Assembly: GCF_016907475.1 (NCBI RefSeq)
Contig: NZ_JAFBCA010000001.1
Location: 4,402,001 to 4,466,000, forward strand
Length of the DNA stretch: 64,000 nt
Direction of reading: 5' to 3'
Source of the DNA: Nocardioides cavernae
GTDB taxonomy: Bacteria > Actinomycetota > Actinomycetes > Propionibacteriales > Nocardioidaceae
Each line of letters begins with the position of its first letter. Position 1 is the first letter of the stretch. Position numbers and translations under genes: made by a program. This document shows positions 56,507 to 64,000 of the stretch, piece by piece. The notes under the pieces are model-generated. The model was not told the DNA's origin. It made no database searches and worked only from the letters and a program-made list of their open reading frames with translations.

Positions 56507-57457
56507 TCACGCGGCCTGGCGCCAGCCGCCTGCACGCAGTCCTCGTTCGACCTGGTCGAAGAAGTCGTCCGCGGCGACGCGAAGCCCCAGCAGCGGCAGG
56601 CGCAGCACCCGGGCCTCGCCGAGGACGACCTCGTTCTGGCGAAGGGCGTCCGGCACGACCGAGGTCGCCCACGTGTGGTGGATCCCGTCGATCTCGACCA
56701 CGAGGCCGAAGGTGTCCCAGCAGACGTCGAGGTAGTAGCGGCCGTCCTTGCCGCGGCGGACCACCTGCCGGTCGGGTTCGGGTAGACCCCGGCGCCGGCA
56801 CTCCCGTGCGACGTCCAGCTCGCCGAGCGAGCGAACGCCACCGAGAAGGTCGTTGACCACCGCGTGCATGAGCTCGCGTCGGCGGTCACGCTTCACGGCC
56901 AGCAGGGCCTGGCCCAGGTGGGCGGCGGTCGTCAGCCCCTGCTGCACCGGCATCGTCAGGAGGAGCGCCGCCTGCTTGTCGCTCTCCGCCCACATGGCCG
57001 CGCGTACCGCTGCTACCGGGACGCGGGTCCGGGGCACTCCGGTCGCGACGCGATCGACGCTGGACCAGCGTCGCGTCCGACGGATGTCGAGGCCAACGCC
57101 CCGCAACGGCGTGACCCCGCGAGGCACCGACACCCGATGGACGCGCGCCTCGAAACCGGTCAACCCCGACGCCACGAGCGACGCCGCTCCGTCGAGCATC
57201 GCGCGATCCCCTCCCTCGAAGACCGCTGCCCAGTGCCGGCCGAGGATCGGGACAGGGCCGGTGTGCAGGCAGATCGAGCGGGACCACACCCGCTGCCAAC
57301 GCCGCGCCCGCAGCTGCGCCCGGACCTCGCCGCGCGTCATGCCTGCGGCGTACGCCTGTCCGCGAGACACGACGCCGCCCTGGCAGTCCGCGATCGCCGC
57401 GAGCTCGTCGATGATGCGGTCCCGCTGCTCGCGGCCGTGCCTGGTCTGTGTGCCCAT
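56507..57457 (-). CDS. AbiEi-like winged-helix / DUF559-like nuclease protein (paralogue 2)
   Basis: About 316 residues. N-terminus DCQGGVVSRGQAYAAGMTRG and WQRVWSRSICLHTGPVPILG parallels paralogue 1 (GVVSRSQALGCGLRPG). The C-terminal nuclease-like fold is fuller: LDVCWDTFGLVVEIDGIHHT (E-DG-HH), then DALRQNEVVLGEARVLRLPL with the late RQN...R strand, the pattern of DUF559/Vsr-like PD-(D/E)XK proteins. Catalytic residues appear present. No partner toxin gene adjacent. Flanked by hairpins at 56437-56480 and 57596-57692. Start could also be further upstream (57580). Role unknown; defence or genome maintenance possible. Confidence 0.72.
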   Translation of the reverse strand: MGTQTRHGREQRDRIIDELAAIADCQGGVVSRGQAYAAGMTRGEVRAQLRARRWQRVWSRSICLHTGPVPILGRHWAAVFEGGDRAMLDGAASLVASGLTGFEARVHRVSVPRGVTPLRGVGLDIRRTRRWSSVDRVATGVPRTRVPVAAVRAAMWAESDKQAALLLTMPVQQGLTTAAHLGQALLAVKRDRRRELMHAVVNDLLGGVRSLGELDVARECRRRGLPEPDRQVVRRGKDGRYYLDVCWDTFGLVVEIDGIHHTWATSVVPDALRQNEVVLGEARVLRLPLLGLRVAADDFFDQVERGLRAGGWRQAA

Positions 57458-57595
57458 GCGACGCGAGCCTCGACGCTCACCACACCGAGCGCGACGGTTC
57501 GGCGCCGCACCTGTGGAGGACGCCTGTGCGGCGAGACCTGTGGAGACCTTGTGGCCGGGCTGGTCGCGAGGTGGCCCCACCGACGCAGGGCCAGG

Positions 57596-57639
57596 ACGTC
57601 ATGGACCGAGGTCCCCATCGCAACCACTCGCCATGACGC
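57596..57639. repeat. Partial palindrome of ACGTCATGG family
   Basis: ACGTCATGG (57596-57604) and CCATGACGC (57631-57639) are inverted; the right arm reads GCGTCATGGCGAGTGGTTGC on the minus strand, matching the family core. Inner arms pair poorly, so this may be a decayed copy. Adjacent to the copy at 57649. Confidence 0.55.
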
Positions 57640-57648
57640 TGTCGTACG

Positions 57649-57692
57649 ACGTCATGGCAGGCGGTCGCTGGGGCAGCCGCTCGCCATGACGT
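57649..57692. repeat. Palindrome of ACGTCATGGC family, upstream copy
   Basis: Arms 57649-57668 and 57673-57692 (ACGTCATGGCAGGCGGTCGC against ACGTCATGGCGAGCGGCTGC) match at 16 of 20 positions; loop about four bases. Shares ACGTCATGGC(N4)GGTCG with the groES-groEL hairpin and the coaA copy. 192 bp upstream of paralogue 2 and 48 bp beyond the GNAT stop. Confidence 0.82.
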
Positions 57693-57739
57693 CCCGCGCC
57701 GGGGTTTCGGCGCATGACGCCGAGTCCGACGCCCGCTGG

Positions 57740-58774
57740 TCAGAGCTTCTTCTGCAGCTCCAACAGCGTCTCGATGGTGCGGTAGCCCAGCGCCTCGTTG
57801 ACGGCGTTCATCCAGGTGTTGACCTCCGCGTTGGAGGTGTCGACCGAGACCAGCCCGGGCCAGGTCGCGACCGCCAGGTCGTGGGTCGCCGTCTTGAGCA
57901 CCAGCCCGAGCCTCCTGCCTCGGTGCGCGGGGTCGACGATCGTGATGCCGATCTGGCCGTACGCCGGGTCGCTGTCGTCGACGCGCAGGTCGGACACGCC
58001 GGCCACGGAGCCGTCCGGGGCGATGGCCATCGCGGTCAGCAGGTGCCGCCCCACCGACACCTGCCGCTGCTCCGCCTCGCGGATGCGCTCCGGGGTCCAC
58101 TCCGACGCCTGGAGGTCGAGCTCGCCGAGCGGCACCTCCGACATCAGCATGCCCAGCAGGCGCCCGAACGACGCCAGGTGGTCCTCCGGGCACACGGTGT
58201 CGAAGGTGATGACGCGATAGCCCTCCGGGACCGGAGCCGATGCGGCCAGCGCGTCGCGGCGCGCGACGAAGTCGGCGAGCGTCAGCTCCTTGATCGACTC
58301 CCGGCTCGCCACCTCGTAGCCCAGGGCCCGCGCGAAGAGCTCGGGCCCCGTGCCGGACCCGCCCGGCGGGAGGTAGGCCTCGCTCTGGATCGTCGTACGA
58401 CCGTCGCCTGCTGCGATCACCTCGAGCTCCTCCACCAGCCGGCGGCCGATGCCCTCGCGGGTGCGGTCGGGCCGGACGTAGGCGAAGGCCATGGCGGTGT
58501 GCAGGTTCTCCTTCAGCGTGCGGATGACCAGCCCCGCGCCGACCATCTCGCGGCCGTCGATCGCGGCCACCAGGGTGACGCCGCGCTCGGGGTTCGGGGT
58601 GGGGAGCGCGACCCGGCTCTGCTCCCACAGCGGCCACGGCTTGCCGGGCCGGTCGGCGGTGGCAGCGTGCCCGACCTCCCACCACGCGCGCAGGGCCGCC
58701 TGGTTGTGCGGGTTGAACTGCTCGATGTCGACGCCCACGCCGTGACGGTAGTGGCCCGGCAGGTCGACCTGCAC
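57740..58774 (-). CDS. Tandem GNAT-domain acetyltransferase
   Basis: 344 residues with two GNAT-like halves. First half: YVRPDRTREGIGRRLVEELE (acetyl-CoA loop, about 98-117). Second half: ITIVDPAHRGRRLGLVLKTA (about 273-292) and VSVDTSNAEVNTWMNAVNEA, typical of the mycothiol-synthase-like or antibiotic-acetylating tandem GNATs. MshD (mycothiol synthase) also has two GNAT halves but its motifs differ; acceptor unknown. Start ATG at 58774, GTG at 58735 possible. Confidence 0.78.
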   Translation of the reverse strand: MQVDLPGHYRHGVGVDIEQFNPHNQAALRAWWEVGHAATADRPGKPWPLWEQSRVALPTPNPERGVTLVAAIDGREMVGAGLVIRTLKENLHTAMAFAYVRPDRTREGIGRRLVEELEVIAAGDGRTTIQSEAYLPPGGSGTGPELFARALGYEVASRESIKELTLADFVARRDALAASAPVPEGYRVITFDTVCPEDHLASFGRLLGMLMSEVPLGELDLQASEWTPERIREAEQRQVSVGRHLLTAMAIAPDGSVAGVSDLRVDDSDPAYGQIGITIVDPAHRGRRLGLVLKTATHDLAVATWPGLVSVDTSNAEVNTWMNAVNEALGYRTIETLLELQKKL

Positions 58775-58822
58775 CCCGGATAACAGGGTGCGTACGACGT
58801 CGCCGCTGCGGGAGGGTCGGGC

Positions 58823-59173
58823 ATGACCACCGACTCACCGCTCCGCACCCGGCTGCGCGCGGCCCTGCTCGAGGCCCGCAAGGCCAGGGACACCGAGACC
58901 GTGTCGACCCTGCGGACCGCACTGTCCGCGCTCGAGAACGCCGAGGCGGTGCCGACCGCTGCCCGGGCCGGTGCGATCGAGCAGGCCCCGGTCGGGGCCG
59001 GCGCCGCCGAGGCGGAGCGCCGGGAGCTCAGCGACGCCGACGAGCTCGCGCTCCTCGACGAGGAGATCGCCTCGCTGCACGAGGCGGGACGGGTGTTCGC
59101 GTCCACGGCGCCCGAGCGGGCGACGGCGGTGCGGCGCGCCGCGGGGGTGCTCGCCGACCTGAGGGAGGCCTAG
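58823..59173 (+). CDS. GatB/YqeY-like small protein
   Basis: 116 residues. LRTRLRAALLEARKARDTET and VSTLRTALSALENAEAV at the start, then ELALLDEEIASLHEAGR: charged helices with the spacing of the YqeY/GatB C-terminal domain. Family members may bind tRNA; this one is shorter than usual (about 150) so it could be a truncated or divergent form. Its stop overlaps the convergent membrane gene by 4 nt (59170-59173). Confidence 0.72.
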   Translation: MTTDSPLRTRLRAALLEARKARDTETVSTLRTALSALENAEAVPTAARAGAIEQAPVGAGAAEAERRELSDADELALLDEEIASLHEAGRVFASTAPERATAVRRAAGVLADLREA

Positions 59174-59700
59174 GGGCGCGCGGCCCGCCGTCGGCGGGCT
59201 GCTTCGATCCGGTCGGCCTCGCGGATGGACGCTCTCGCCATCACGCGCCCCCGCCAGCGCACGAGGGCGCCGATCAGGAGGACGAAGGCGGGCATGCCGA
59301 CCCCCAGCCAGAGCCAGGTGGAGAGCGGCGAGCTCGCCTCCACCGACGAACCGTCCGGCGAGACCCACAGCGTCCAGGTGTCACCGACCTCGCGCTCCTG
59401 CGGGCCCGACCGACGGAACGTCGCGGTCCGCACGTCGTCGCCCTCTGACCAGCGCAGCTCGTAGGAGGTCAGGGTCCGGTCGTCCTCCCGGGGTCGCGGA
59501 CCCTCGCTCACGGAGACGACCGTCGTCTCCCGCTGGTCGGTGCCGCCCAACAGGTGGGCGCGCGTGCCGGGCGTCAGGACGGCCAGCACGACGGCGAGCG
59601 CCAGCCCGATCCCGATCCCGAAGGCCACGTCGCCGAGCGAGAGCCACCCGCGGTGCGCCGGCTCGTGCTCCTCAGGGCCCGGCCGTGGATCGGTGGTCAC
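59170..59700 (-). CDS. DUF3592-like membrane protein, two TM segments
   Basis: 176 residues: a short cytoplasmic start, TM1 [20 protein letters not shown] (about 25-44), an exported beta-rich domain with [20 protein letters not shown] and [20 protein letters not shown], and TM2 [20 protein letters not shown] (about 128-147), then a basic tail. This layout fits DUF3592. No function is known to me. Directly follows glmM's stop on the other side by overlap of 4 nt at 59697-59700. Confidence 0.72.
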   Translation of the reverse strand: MTTDPRPGPEEHEPAHRGWLSLGDVAFGIGIGLALAVVLAVLTPGTRAHLLGGTDQRETTVVSVSEGPRPREDDRTLTSYELRWSEGDDVRTATFRRSGPQEREVGDTWTLWVSPDGSSVEASSPLSTWLWLGVGMPAFVLLIGALVRWRGRVMARASIREADRIEAARRRRAARP

Positions 59701-61046
59701 GGAAGTGAGAGCTGGGTGCGTACGACGTGGGCGAGCCGCGAGGCGACGCCCTCGGCCTCGTCCTCGGTGGGCGCCTCGACCATCACGCGCACGATCGGCT
59801 CGGTGCCCGACGGGCGCAGCAGGATGCGACCACGCTCACCGAGCACGGCCTCCTCCTCCGCGACGGCCGCAGCCAGCACGGCGTCCTCGTCGGCGCGCGA
59901 CTTGTCGACCCCCGAGACGTTGAGCAGGACCTGCGGGAGCCGGGACATCACCGAGGCGAGGTCGGCCAGCGACCGACCGGTGGTGGCCATCCGCTCCATG
60001 ACGTGGAGCGTGGTCAGGATGCCGTCGCCGGTGGTGGCGTGGTCGCTGAGGATGACGTGGCCGGACTGCTCGCCGCCGAGGTTGTAGCCGGAGATCTTCA
60101 TCGCCTCGAGGACGTAGCGGTCGCCGACCTTGGTCTGGCGCACCCCGACACCGCCGGCGCGCATGGCCTGCACGAAGCCGAGGTTGCTCATCACGGTGGC
60201 GACGACGGTGTCCTTCGCCAGCCGACCCTGCTCGAGCAGCGACAGCGACAGGATCGCGAGGAGCTGGTCGCCGTCGACGACGTTGCCCTCGGCGTCGACC
60301 GCCAGGCAGCGGTCGGCGTCGCCGTCGAGCGCGAAGCCGGCGTGGGCGCCGTGCTCGACGACGGCCTTCTGCAGGTCACCGAGGTGCGTGGACCCGCAGT
60401 CGTCGTTGATGTTGAGGCCGTCGGGGTCGGCGTGGATCGCGATGACGGTCGCGCCGGCGTCCTCGAGCGCACGGGGACCGGCGGCGTGCGCGGCACCCTC
60501 GGCACAGTCGAGGACGACCTTGAGCCCCACCAGCGGGTGGCTGATCGTGCTCTCGAGGTGGGCGGCGTACTCCTCGACCGCGGTCTCGTAGGTCCGCACC
60601 CGACCGACGCTGCCACCGGTGGGCCGCTCCCACGGCTCGCCCATCCGCCGCTCGATCGCGATCTCGATCGCGTCGTCGAGCTTGTGCCCGCCTCGGGCGA
60701 GGAACTTGATGCCGTTGTCGGGCATGGGGTTGTGGGACGCCGACAGCATCACACCGAGGTCGGCGCCGAGCCTGTCGGTCATGTAGGCCACACCGGGCGT
60801 CGGCAGCACGCCGAGCAGGAGCACGTCGACACCGGCCGACGCGAGGCCCGCGACCACCGCGGCCTCGAGGAACTGGCCGGAGATGCGGGTGTCGCGGCCC
60901 ACGACGGCGAGGGGTCGGTGCCCCGCGAACTCGCCGCGGTCGGCCAGGACGTGGGCCGCGCAGACCGAGAGGTCGAGGGCGAGCTCCGCCGTCAGGTCGG
61001 CGTTGGCCAGGCCTCGGACGCCGTCGGTGCCGAAGAGTCGCGTCAT
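59697..61046 (-). CDS. glmM: Phosphoglucosamine mutase
   Basis: 449 residues; converts glucosamine-6-P to glucosamine-1-P. Catalytic Ser104 in [20 protein letters not shown], metal loop [15 protein letters not shown] (about 243-257), sugar loop [12 protein letters not shown] (about 326) and phosphate-binding [15 protein letters not shown] at the C-terminus. ATG at 61046. Overlaps the DUF3592-like gene by 4 nt, so the membrane protein may be cotranscribed. Confidence 0.98.
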   Translation of the reverse strand: MTRLFGTDGVRGLANADLTAELALDLSVCAAHVLADRGEFAGHRPLAVVGRDTRISGQFLEAAVVAGLASAGVDVLLLGVLPTPGVAYMTDRLGADLGVMLSASHNPMPDNGIKFLARGGHKLDDAIEIAIERRMGEPWERPTGGSVGRVRTYETAVEEYAAHLESTISHPLVGLKVVLDCAEGAAHAAGPRALEDAGATVIAIHADPDGLNINDDCGSTHLGDLQKAVVEHGAHAGFALDGDADRCLAVDAEGNVVDGDQLLAILSLSLLEQGRLAKDTVVATVMSNLGFVQAMRAGGVGVRQTKVGDRYVLEAMKISGYNLGGEQSGHVILSDHATTGDGILTTLHVMERMATTGRSLADLASVMSRLPQVLLNVSGVDKSRADEDAVLAAAVAEEEAVLGERGRILLRPSGTEPIVRVMVEAPTEDEAEGVASRLAHVVRTQLSLP

Positions 61047-61103
61047 GGCCCGGGAGCCTACGGGTCGCCCGCGTCCGGTGCTGAAACGAGGCCGGACATG
61101 CGA

Positions 61104-61139
61104 CGAGGCCCGCACCGTCGGACGACGGTGCGGGCCTCG
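61104..61139. terminator. Strong terminator after rpsI
   Basis: Perfect 17-bp stem (CGAGGCCCGCACCGTCG and complement), arms 61104-61120 and 61123-61139, with a 2-nt loop, 14 bp past the rpsI stop. Ends the rplM-rpsI transcript and separates it from glmM. Confidence 0.85.
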
Positions 61140-61153
61140 AGGTGCAGGCTGGG

Positions 61154-61666
61154 TCAGCGCTTGCTGAACTGCGAGGCCTTGCGGGCCTTCTTGAGCCCGG
61201 CCTTCTTGCGCTCCACGACGCGGGCGTCGCGGGTCAGCAGACCGGCCTTCTTGAGGGCCGGGCGGTTGGCGTCGGTGTCGATCCCGTTGAGCGAGCGCGC
61301 CACGCCGAGGCGCAGGGCGCCGGCCTGGCCGGCGATGCCGCCGCCGTGGATGCGGGCGATCACGTCGAAGCGGCCCTCGAGCTGCAGCTCGACGAACGGC
61401 TCGTTGGCGATCTGCTGGTGCAGCTTGTTCGGGAAGTAGCTGTCCATCGAGCGGCCGTTGATGGTCCACTCGCCGGTGCCGGGCACGATGCGCACGCGGG
61501 CGACGGCCTCCTTGCGGCGGCCGGTGGCCGCGCCGGGGGCGATGGTGGCCGGACGGGCCGGGGTGTCGGCCGAGGCGTCGCTCTCGGACGTGTAGCTCAC
61601 GCCGTCGGCGCCGGTCTCGAAGGTCTCCTCGACCTCGCCCGAGTCCAGGGTGGTGTTCTCAGTCAT
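61154..61666 (-). CDS. rpsI: 30S ribosomal protein S9
   Basis: 170 residues. The core begins near residue 42: [20 protein letters not shown], then [40 protein letters not shown] and the C-terminal [12 protein letters not shown]. The acidic N-terminal extension of about 40 residues ([20 protein letters not shown]) is typical of actinobacterial S9. ATG 14 nt downstream of the rplM stop; second gene of the rplM-rpsI unit. Confidence 0.98.
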   Translation of the reverse strand: MTENTTLDSGEVEETFETGADGVSYTSESDASADTPARPATIAPGAATGRRKEAVARVRIVPGTGEWTINGRSMDSYFPNKLHQQIANEPFVELQLEGRFDVIARIHGGGIAGQAGALRLGVARSLNGIDTDANRPALKKAGLLTRDARVVERKKAGLKKARKASQFSKR

Positions 61667-61680
61667 CTGTGCGTCCTCAG

Positions 61681-62124
61681 TCACTGGGAGATCTGCGAGA
61701 TCTCGAAGGGAGTGGCCTGCTGGGCCAGGTGCGGGTGGTCGGGGCCGGAGTAGACCTTGAGCTTCTTCAGCACCTGTCGACCGAGCTTGTTCTTCGGGAG
61801 CATGCCCCACACGGCGCCTTCGATGGCCTTGCGGGCGTCCTTCTCGAGGAGCTCACCGAAGGGGGTGGCCGAGAGGCCGCCCGGGAAGCCGGAGTGGCGG
61901 TAGGCCATCTTGGTGGTCTTCTTCGTCCCCGAGAGCGACACCTTCGAGGCGTTCACGATGATCACGAAGTCGCCCATGTCCATGTGGGGGGCGAAGGTCG
62001 GCTTGTGCTTGCCGCGGAGGAGGTTGGCGGTCTGGACGGCGAGGCGGCCCAGGACCACGTCGGTGGCGTCGATGACGTGCCACTCACGCTGGATGTCAGC
62101 GGGCTTGGGGCTGTACGTGCGCAC
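61681..62124 (-). CDS. rplM: 50S ribosomal protein L13
   Basis: 147 residues, the standard length. [20 protein letters not shown] start, [40 protein letters not shown] and PHMDMGDF are all L13 hallmarks; [20 protein letters not shown] (about 113-132) follows. Start is GTG at 62124. Upstream leader of about 228 nt holds a hairpin that may carry autogenous control. Confidence 0.98.
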   Translation of the reverse strand: MRTYSPKPADIQREWHVIDATDVVLGRLAVQTANLLRGKHKPTFAPHMDMGDFVIIVNASKVSLSGTKKTTKMAYRHSGFPGGLSATPFGELLEKDARKAIEGAVWGMLPKNKLGRQVLKKLKVYSGPDHPHLAQQATPFEISQISQ

Positions 62125-62154
62125 GGCGGTATCCCGTTCTGGTTCGTTGGTCCC

Positions 62155-62172
62155 GGCCCTCGGACGAGGGCC
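62155..62172. promoter_or_regulatory. Hairpin in rplM leader
   Basis: GGCCCTCG and CGAGGGCC (62155-62162, 62165-62172) form an 8-bp stem with a 2-nt loop, 31 bp upstream of the rplM GTG. L13 operons are under leader-based autoregulation in other bacteria; here only the hairpin and position support such a role. The rest of the 228-bp gap shows nothing else I recognise. Confidence 0.45.
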
Positions 62173-62352
62173 GACTGGTGCTGCTGCGGCTTCTGACGAA
62201 CACGGCCCGGATCGCTCCCGAGCTCCGCGCACGGAGACGAGGGATGACGTCCGGATCTGCACCCGTCCCCGGAGAGGACGGACGCGGCAGGAGTCGCGAC
62301 CAGCAAGATTACGGCGCGCCGAGCGTGGGGGTCAAAACGGCGGAGCGTGACA

Positions 62353-63687
62353 ATGGCTGGCGTGCGCAACGGCGGCGTGTCCTTCTGGTGGCAGCAGGTC
62401 GGGCTGCCCTCCCCCACCGACCGGCTCCAGGGTGACACGTCCTGCGACGTCGCGATCGTGGGCGGTGGGCTCACCGGGCTCTGGACGGCGTACTACCTCG
62501 CGGAGGCCGACCCGACCCTCGACGTCCGGGTCGTCGAGGCGGAGTTCGCCGGCTTCGGCGCCTCGGGACGCAACGGCGGCTGGCTGTCGAGCGAGCTCGC
62601 CGGGAGCGCGCGGACGTACGCCGCCGTGGCGGGAGAGGACGGAGTCCAGCGCCTCCGGGACGCCCTGCGCGCCACGGTCGACGAGGTCGTCGGGGTGGCC
62701 GCCCGGGAGGGTATCGAGGCCGACATCGTGCGCAGCGGCGTCCTCACCGTCGCCCGCTCGGAGGCGCAGCGGCAGCGGCTCGACGGAGAGCTCACCGCCG
62801 GGCAGGTCGCCGACCGGGTCCAGGTGGCCGGAGCCGTGTCCGGCCACTTCGACCCCGACTGCGCCCGCGTGCAGCCCGCCCGGCTGGTGTCCGGCGTCGC
62901 CCGTGTCGTGCGGGAGCGCGGCGTACGCATCCACGAGGGCACCCGGGTCACGTCTGTCTCCCCCGGCTCGGTGGTGACCGATCGCGGCACGCTGCGGGCG
63001 CCGGTGGTGCTGCGCTGCCTGGAGGGTTTCACCGCCGGTCTCGCGGGGCACCGCCGCGACTGGCTGCCGATGAACTCCGCGATCGTCGTGACCGCGCCGC
63101 TCACCGACGCGCAGTGGGGCGGGATCGGGTGGGACGGCGAGGAGCTGCTCGGCGACGAGGCGCACGCCTACTGCTACGCCCAGCGCACCGCCGACGGCCG
63201 CATCGCGATGGGCGGACGGGGCATCCCCTACCGCTTCGGCTCGCGCACCGATGTCGACGGCCGCACCCAGGACCGGACCGTCGAGTCGCTGCGCTCGACG
63301 CTGTCGAGCCTGTTCCCGTCGCTCGCCGGCGTCCGCCTCGACCACGCCTGGTGCGGCGTGCTGGGCGTGCCGCGCGACTGGAGCGCCAGCGTCGCGTACG
63401 ACCCGTCGACGGGCCTCGGGCACGCCGGCGGCTACGTCGGCTCGGGGCTCACCGCGACCAACCTGGCCGGCCGCACCTTGCGCGACCTGGTGCTCGGCAA
63501 CGGCACTGACCTGACCCGCCTGCCGTGGACGGGGCACCGGGTCCGGAGGTGGGAGCCGGAGCCGTTCCGGTGGGCCGGCGTGCACGCGCTGTACGGCCTC
63601 TACCGCGCCGCGGACCGTCGCGAGGACGACGGCCTGCGACGCACCAGCCGCATCGCCCGGGTCGCGCACCGGGTCGCCGGACGGTGA
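62353..63687 (+). CDS. DAO-family FAD-dependent oxidoreductase (amino-acid oxidase-like)
   Basis: 444 residues. Dinucleotide fold CDVAIVGGGLTGLWTAYYLA (about 31-50), then VVEAEFAGFGASGRNGGWLS, the pattern of the DAO/gamma-glutamylputrescine oxidase-like branch, AMGGRGIPYRF and GYVGSGLTATNLAGRTLRD at the FAD C-terminus. Likely oxidises a secondary or polyamine-type amine; acceptor unknown. ATG at 62353 chosen; GTG at 62347 and 62365 are close alternatives. Divergent from rplM. Confidence 0.9.
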   Translation: MAGVRNGGVSFWWQQVGLPSPTDRLQGDTSCDVAIVGGGLTGLWTAYYLAEADPTLDVRVVEAEFAGFGASGRNGGWLSSELAGSARTYAAVAGEDGVQRLRDALRATVDEVVGVAAREGIEADIVRSGVLTVARSEAQRQRLDGELTAGQVADRVQVAGAVSGHFDPDCARVQPARLVSGVARVVRERGVRIHEGTRVTSVSPGSVVTDRGTLRAPVVLRCLEGFTAGLAGHRRDWLPMNSAIVVTAPLTDAQWGGIGWDGEELLGDEAHAYCYAQRTADGRIAMGGRGIPYRFGSRTDVDGRTQDRTVESLRSTLSSLFPSLAGVRLDHAWCGVLGVPRDWSASVAYDPSTGLGHAGGYVGSGLTATNLAGRTLRDLVLGNGTDLTRLPWTGHRVRRWEPEPFRWAGVHALYGLYRAADRREDDGLRRTSRIARVAHRVAGR

Positions 63688-63774
63688 CCTCGGGGCGCAC
63701 CGGCGCCCGTCCCACTGCTGGACACCTGATTCGCGGTCCTCACGGACGGCGGACTAGGTTGAGGGGACCCCACA

Positions 63775-63790
63775 GACGTACAAAGACGTA
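63775..63790. promoter_or_regulatory. Paired GACGTA direct repeats before citrate synthase
   Basis: GACGTA at 63775-63780 and 63785-63790, ten bases apart, just 15 bp upstream of the citrate synthase start. Could be a binding site of a catabolite-type regulator, or incidental. Suggestive only. Confidence 0.3.
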
Positions 63791-63805
63791 TGAACAGGAG
63801 CCGAC

Positions 63806-64000
63806 GTGACCGACGTTGCGGCCAAGGATTCCCTGACTGTCACCGACAACCGGACCGGTCAGACGTACGACATCGCGATCAACGACAACACGATCGCGGC
63901 CAAGGATCTGGGACAGATCCGACTCGACGAGGAGCAGCCCGGTCTCGCGACCTACGACCCGGGTTTCGTCAACACCGCGTCGTGCCGCTCGGCCGTCACC
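63806..64000 (+). CDS. gltA: Citrate synthase, 5' end only
   Basis: 65 codons to the window end from GTG at 63806, which has a good ribosome-binding site ACAGGAG at 7 nt. The residues TVTDNRTGQTYDIAIN, QIRLDEEQPGLATYDPGF and NTASCRSAVT match the N-terminal beta domain of the actinobacterial type II citrate synthase. Entry point of the TCA cycle. The catalytic part lies beyond the window. Confidence 0.9.
   Translation, partial: MTDVAAKDSLTVTDNRTGQTYDIAINDNTIAAKDLGQIRLDEEQPGLATYDPGFVNTASCRSAVT

Noticed and set aside
57740..58774. Mycothiol synthase MshD
   Set aside because: Two GNAT halves fit, but the sequence motifs and context do not support MshD; left as a general tandem GNAT.

Overview
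This is a high-GC actinobacterial chromosome segment, most likely from a Nocardioides-like member of the Propionibacteriales. The signs are pervasive GC-rich codon use with frequent GTG/TTG starts, a mycothiol-dependent aldehyde dehydrogenase, type VII (ESX)-like genes, a SigE-family ECF sigma factor, a GuaB2/GuaB3 pair, a His-tailed GroEL1 behind CIRCE operators, and a GNAT-TsaE fusion. Genus placement is inference from gene content; there is no rRNA here. I see no tRNA, rRNA, CRISPR array, insertion sequence or prophage gene.

Layout. 1-4.1 kb: a tightly coupled purine-degradation operon on the minus strand (DUF6986 aldolase-like, urate oxidase, OHCU decarboxylase, hydroxyisourate hydrolase, allantoinase cut by the window edge). 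It is divergent from a 1427-residue SARP/BTAD-STAND-WD40 regulator at 4.2-8.5 kb; three direct repeats at 10-11 bp spacing lie between them. 8.5-12.1 kb: a sodium:solute symporter with a small membrane partner, and small accessory genes. 12.3-23.8 kb: guaA, a ChoD-like GMC oxidoreductase, a succinic-semialdehyde-type dehydrogenase, glpD, an AbiEi-like/DUF559-like gene bracketed by two near-identical hairpins, guaB3, a TetR regulator and ldh. 23.9-30.9 kb: a SnoaL/flavin monooxygenase with a divergent GAF regulator, a secreted CHAP protein and a secreted metzincin-type protease. 31-37.6 kb: guaB2, a GT-C-like membrane protein, groEL/groES with two CIRCE elements, and a THUMP-like methyltransferase. 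37.6-46.4 kb: a GH3 lipoprotein, the formaldehyde/mycothiol pair, a SigE-family sigma with a membrane partner, and an ESX-like two-gene cassette beside a divergent lipoprotein.

46.5-55.4 kb: a long overlapping minus-strand operon, glmS-acpS-nnr-alr-hydrolase-tsaE-tsaB-rimI-tsaD, covering amino-sugar supply, carrier-protein activation, NAD(P)HX repair, D-alanine and the tRNA t6A modification. 55.4-64 kb: coaA, a second AbiEi-like/DUF559-like gene again bracketed by hairpins, a tandem GNAT, a YqeY-like protein, glmM, rpsI/rplM, an amino-acid-oxidase-like flavoprotein and the start of a citrate synthase gene.

The core order rplM-rpsI-glmM-glmS-nnr-alr-tsaEB-rimI-tsaD-groES-groEL1-guaB2-guaB3-choD-guaA matches, from memory, the Mycobacterium tuberculosis Rv3443c-Rv3396c region. 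The non-core genes sit in the gaps of that backbone. The most interesting non-core observations are the palindrome-bracketed nuclease-like genes, whose palindrome core recurs as an orphan copy between groES and groEL, and the candidate SARP operator facing the purine operon.
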